Shown here: positions 5,484-8,054 of the stretch, one piece after another
Layout: the number at the start of each line of letters is the position of its first letter
How positions within the stretch are numbered: the first letter of the stretch is position 1
Source of the DNA: Planctomycetes bacterium RIFCSPHIGHO2_12_FULL_52_36
GTDB taxonomy: Bacteria; Planctomycetota; Brocadiia; Brocadiales; Bathyanammoxibiaceae
DNA length: 8,054 nucleotides
Assembly (NCBI GenBank): GCA_001828545.1
Contig: MHYW01000125.1
Span: forward strand, 2,539-10,592
Reading direction: 5' to 3'
Translations under genes and position numbers: made by a program
Notes under the pieces: generated by a model
Seen by the model: the letters and a program-made list of their open reading frames with translations, nothing else
What the model was told of the DNA's origin: nothing
Databases searched by the model: none

Positions 5484-6980
5484 TTACCTCCACCCCCTCT
5501 GGGAGATATCTGTAAGGTGGCGAGATACCTCCTCGGCGAGGGAGGCGTATTTACCCCTGGAGGACTCCAGGAATTTCTGGTAATGGTACACGGCCTTAGC
5601 CACCTCTCCTTCTTCCTCCAGGATTATGGCCAGGTTATAATGGGCCTCGGCATGGGTGGGGTCTATTTGTAAGACCCTTTGAAAGGCACTAGTGGCCCTC
5701 AGGAGGTCGCCTTGTTTCTTTAGCACCACCCCCAGATTGGTAAGGCTCTGTACGTCTCTGGGATTAGCCTCAAGGAGGGACTGAAACTCCCTTAAGGCGC
5801 CATCCAGGTTTCCCTTCTTATATAGGGCAACTCCCAGGTTGTTGTGGGCGCCAAGGTAATCCGGTCTTAAGAGCACGGCCTTACGGAACGCCGCCTCGGC
5901 CTTTTCGTAGTACCCCAATTCCTGATAAATGGAACCCAGGTTGTTATGTGCCTCTGCGTCCATGGGGTTCTCTTTCAAGAGTTCCTGATACTGGGCCTCT
6001 GCCTTCTTAGTCTCTCCGCTCTTTTGGTAGAATAGGGCAAGTTTAAACTTCTCCGCCCTCTGCATCTTTCTCAGACCTGCAGTTGCTTCCTCCTCAGGGG
6101 GCGCAACTGGGGCCGGGACTTCAGCAGGTACAGTTACGGGAGGAGTGACTCTTTCTCTAGCCACTTCGGGTACAACGGGGGCCTCCACTACCCCTTTTGG
6201 CGGGGGTGGCGCTAGGGGTCCCTCTGCCTCAACCCTGCGTTCTTCAGGCCTTTCTGGGGGCATTTCTGGCCGCACCACCATTGGGGCCTTTTCTATTGGT
6301 GGTGCCGCCTTAATCTCTATCTTAGGTCCCTCCTCGTCCAGTCTCTTTGTGACGGCAACCTCTGGGGCTGGAGGCGTAGTGGGAAGCAACTCTATCACCT
6401 CTATAAAGGGTTTTTCTGGCTTAACCGCCTCTGGTACGGCAGGTAGGGTCTCACGTATTACCACCTTTGGGGCCTCTTTAACCGGTTCTGGGGCTATTTC
6501 GACAATCTCCTGAATGCTAGGTTCAGAAATTATTATCTCCTCTATAAGGACTTCCGATGGGAGCTTCTTAGCAGGCTTTTCTGGTATCTTAGCGATTTTC
6601 TCTGGGGCCTTGGCCTCTTTTTCTGGGACCTTGGCTACCTTAGCCTCTTTCTCTGGGACCTTGCCCTCTTTCTCTAGTGCTGGCCTGTGTCTTGGGGCCC
6701 TCTTTGGCATTGTCATCGGTTGCTGGGCCTCCTTCTTCGGTGGTTCACTCTTAAAGAGGAGTCGGGGTAGTAAGAGGACGGCTACCAAACTAACGAGGCC
6801 TCCAGCACCAAGGATTATTAAGAGCCTTAAATTGATTCTTCTGGGTTTTTCTGGCTTGGGGGTGAATTGTGCCTTTAGGGATTCTGCGGGAAAAGGAGAA
6901 GCACCTTTAGTCGGAGGAGGAGGTGGGGGTTCTGACTTTTTCCCCCTGAACTTCTTGAGTTCATCAAAAATTCTACTCAT
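5484..6980 (-). CDS. Inner-membrane anchored TPR protein, GspB/MshN-like partner of the ExeA-type ATPase
   Basis: The protein has 498 residues. Residues 1-12 (MSRIFDELKKFR) resemble the cytoplasmic start of GspB/ExeB and MshN proteins. Next come a Pro-rich segment, one transmembrane helix at about 51-75 (LRLLIILGAGGLVSLVAVLLL), and a long periplasmic Pro/Lys/Glu/Val-rich linker (about 77-300) with PEKEAK-type tandem repeats at 103-139. Five TPRs occupy about 309-341, 342-375, 376-409, 410-443 and 444-477, with canonical NNLG...Y..A...F..... P spacing. The inferred role is to span the periplasm and dock a partner protein or assemble a pilus/secretin machine with the upstream ATPase. It starts 5 bases after the ATPase stop without a strong ribosome site, so translation is probably coupled. 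The TPR and membrane topology are secure; the GspB/MshN link is an inference from context and the N-terminus. Confidence 0.85.
   Translation of the reverse strand: MSRIFDELKKFRGKKSEPPPPPPTKGASPFPAESLKAQFTPKPEKPRRINLRLLIILGAGGLVSLVAVLLLPRLLFKSEPPKKEAQQPMTMPKRAPRHRPALEKEGKVPEKEAKVAKVPEKEAKAPEKIAKIPEKPAKKLPSEVLIEEIIISEPSIQEIVEIAPEPVKEAPKVVIRETLPAVPEAVKPEKPFIEVIELLPTTPPAPEVAVTKRLDEEGPKIEIKAAPPIEKAPMVVRPEMPPERPEERRVEAEGPLAPPPPKGVVEAPVVPEVARERVTPPVTVPAEVPAPVAPPEEEATAGLRKMQRAEKFKLALFYQKSGETKKAEAQYQELLKENPMDAEAHNNLGSIYQELGYYEKAEAAFRKAVLLRPDYLGAHNNLGVALYKKGNLDGALREFQSLLEANPRDVQSLTNLGVVLKKQGDLLRATSAFQRVLQIDPTHAEAHYNLAIILEEEGEVAKAVYHYQKFLESSRGKYASLAEEVSRHLTDISQRGWR
6564..6674 (-). repeat. Degenerate in-frame tandem repeat in the linker of the TPR protein
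   Basis: It encodes residues 103-139 as repeated P-E-K-(E/I/P)-A-K units separated by Val/Ala/Ile-Ala-Lys. At the DNA level 6610-6630 and 6640-6660 match in 19 of 21 bases, and a partial third copy starts at 6661. Such repeats change length easily by slippage, in 3-base multiples. They probably act as a flexible spacer across the periplasm. Confidence 0.75.
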
Positions 6981-6985
6981 GGCAG

Positions 6986-8054
6986 TTAGTCAACCCTTGA
7001 GATCTCGGAAAAGGCCATCACGCGGGCATCCATGAGTTCTGCACGGTTATGGAGTCTTGCCAGTACCTTTTCTGCCTCTTCCTTCTCCTTGAAACTGCCT
7101 AGAACCAGGCGATACTGCTTCTCAGGGGAGGTGCCACTCAGTCCAACAACGTAGGCCTTATATCCTAACTCCTTGAGACTGGCACCCTTCTCTACGGCGG
7201 AGTCCTTGTCTTTAAAGACGCCGAGAAATATGGTGAAAGAATCCTTGAGTTCCTCGGAGACCGCTACAGGGCTGGTGGCAGAAGGCCTGGTGCGGAGAGT
7301 TTCCACCTGTTCTTTGAGGTCTGCCATCTCTTTTTCTAACCTGGACCTCTCCCCTTCCAAGCGGGCTCTTTCTCTCCGCAAGGAGCTCGCCTCCTGCTGA
7401 TGCTGTTGGTTCTGACGCTCCAGGGTTGCCCTGATTCCTTTGCCCTGGATTAGAACAAAAATAAGGAACCCAAAAGCTGTCAAAACGACTACGCTACCAC
7501 CTATAATGAAGGGTAACCTGACCTTGGAAGAGCTAAACTTGGAGGGGCCACCAGGGGTAGCACTGGCAGTAGCGGCAGGGGGAACGCCAGAGGTTAACTC
7601 CGCCATCTTCTGTTTAGACATCACTGGTTTTTCTAGTTTCAGATTCTCTACGGCCTTTAGTACCAGGGCCTTGTTGATTTTGGTGGTTTGTTGGGTGTAA
7701 GCCCCAAGGAGGGACCTATCGCATATAAGGTTTATCACCCGGGGGATGCCAAGTGAGTATTCATAAATGAGGTCCAGGGCGTCTGGGGCAAAGACAATCT
7801 CTCCGGAAGAACCAGCTACCATTATGCGATATTCAATGTACCTCTGGACCTCTTCCTTTTTTAACGGGTTAATCTGGCATTTGACGGATATCCTCTGGTC
7901 CAGTTGTTGTAATTCAGGGGAATTAAGGAGGCGCAAAAGGCCTAACTGCCCCACCAGGATAATCTGGAGGAGCTTTTCTTTGTCCGTCTCCAGGTTGGAC
8001 AGGATACGGATCTGCTCCAGGGCAGGCATGGGCAGGTTCTGGGCCTCATCTATT
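6986..8054 (-). CDS. ExeA/GspA/MshM-type AAA+ ATPase with transmembrane, coiled-coil and SPOR domains (N-terminus beyond window)
   Basis: The frame is open through base 8053 and begins in the Walker B motif IDEAQNL, so the ATG at 8029 is internal. 355 residues are visible. ExeA-family hallmarks follow: LEQIRILSNLETDKEKLLQI, ILVGQ (sensor region), LDQRISVK (with the conserved QRI), YIEYRIMVAG and GIPRVINLICDRSLLGAY. Counting from Met8029, residues about 172-195 form a transmembrane helix, 200-246 a charged coiled coil, and 263-343 a SPOR-type domain (FTIFLGVFKDKDSA...YRLVLGSFKEKEEA). Known members (ExeA, MshM) help assemble secretins or pili through the cell wall. SPOR domains bind glycan strands of peptidoglycan that lack stem peptides, here placed in the periplasm. 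The Walker A motif lies outside the window. It is the first visible gene of an operon with the TPR gene. Confidence 0.9.
   Translation of the reverse strand, partial: IDEAQNLPMPALEQIRILSNLETDKEKLLQIILVGQLGLLRLLNSPELQQLDQRISVKCQINPLKKEEVQRYIEYRIMVAGSSGEIVFAPDALDLIYEYSLGIPRVINLICDRSLLGAYTQQTTKINKALVLKAVENLKLEKPVMSKQKMAELTSGVPPAATASATPGGPSKFSSSKVRLPFIIGGSVVVLTAFGFLIFVLIQGKGIRATLERQNQQHQQEASSLRRERARLEGERSRLEKEMADLKEQVETLRTRPSATSPVAVSEELKDSFTIFLGVFKDKDSAVEKGASLKELGYKAYVVGLSGTSPEKQYRLVLGSFKEKEEAEKVLARLHNRAELMDARVMAFSEISRVD

Noticed and set aside
6145..7035. Long plus-strand open frames opposite the TPR gene linker
   Set aside because: They are Ser/Gly/Thr-rich translations of the reverse of a Pro/Lys/Glu linker. 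They show no domain and overlap a well-supported gene.
8027..8029. ATG at 8029 as the start of the SPOR-ATPase
   Set aside because: The frame continues upstream as IDEAQNLP, the conserved ExeA Walker B motif, so the true start is outside the window.

Overview
The window carries six protein genes, all read from the minus strand, so the biological order runs from right to left. They form two blocks. The right block (about 8054 to 4349) is an envelope or secretion block: the C-terminal part of an ExeA/GspA/MshM-type AAA+ ATPase carrying a transmembrane segment, a coiled coil and a SPOR domain; a membrane-anchored, Pro/Lys/Glu-rich protein with five TPRs resembling the GspB/MshN partner class; and an unrecognised outer-membrane beta-barrel with its own promoter. 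The left block (3866 to 1) is the housekeeping order polA - coaE - rho: complete DNA polymerase I, complete dephospho-CoA kinase, and the first 140 codons of transcription terminator Rho.

The organism is a diderm (Gram-negative) bacterium: there is a signal-peptide beta-barrel ending in Trp, a SPOR domain, and a type II secretion/type IV pilus-like ATPase. Codon use is of medium GC with heavy use of AGG for Arg and ATA for Ile. From memory, polA-coaE-rho linkage is seen in Desulfobacterota/Nitrospirota-like lineages. That placement is an inference only; the sequence does not settle the phylum.

Layout: rho (1-422, partial) starts 18 bases after the coaE stop (coaE 441-1082). A 117-base gap separates coaE from polA (1200-3866). 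It holds an in-frame duplicate of the coaE start, a small palindromic insert and a long stem-loop. A 482-base gene-free stretch (3867-4348) upstream of polA is packed with palindromes of at least two repeat families and holds a plausible sigma70-type promoter for the polA block. The beta-barrel gene (4349-5398) has a promoter with a perfect TATAAT overlapped by a palindrome, and is flanked by a 14-base inverted repeat. The TPR gene (5484-6980) follows the ATPase gene (6986 to beyond 8054) by 5 bases, so those two are one operon.

The main surprise is small-repeat activity around coaE. A 36-base duplication of the coaE start flanks a 39-base palindromic insert, with a 75-base (25-codon) period, as if an element entered the P-loop codons and the duplication regenerated an intact gene. 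A second palindrome family, TCCGCCTNAGGCGGA, occurs three times; one copy lies inside the coaE reading frame, where it encodes part of an apparent extra loop. I found no CRISPR array, tRNA, rRNA, transposase or defence gene.
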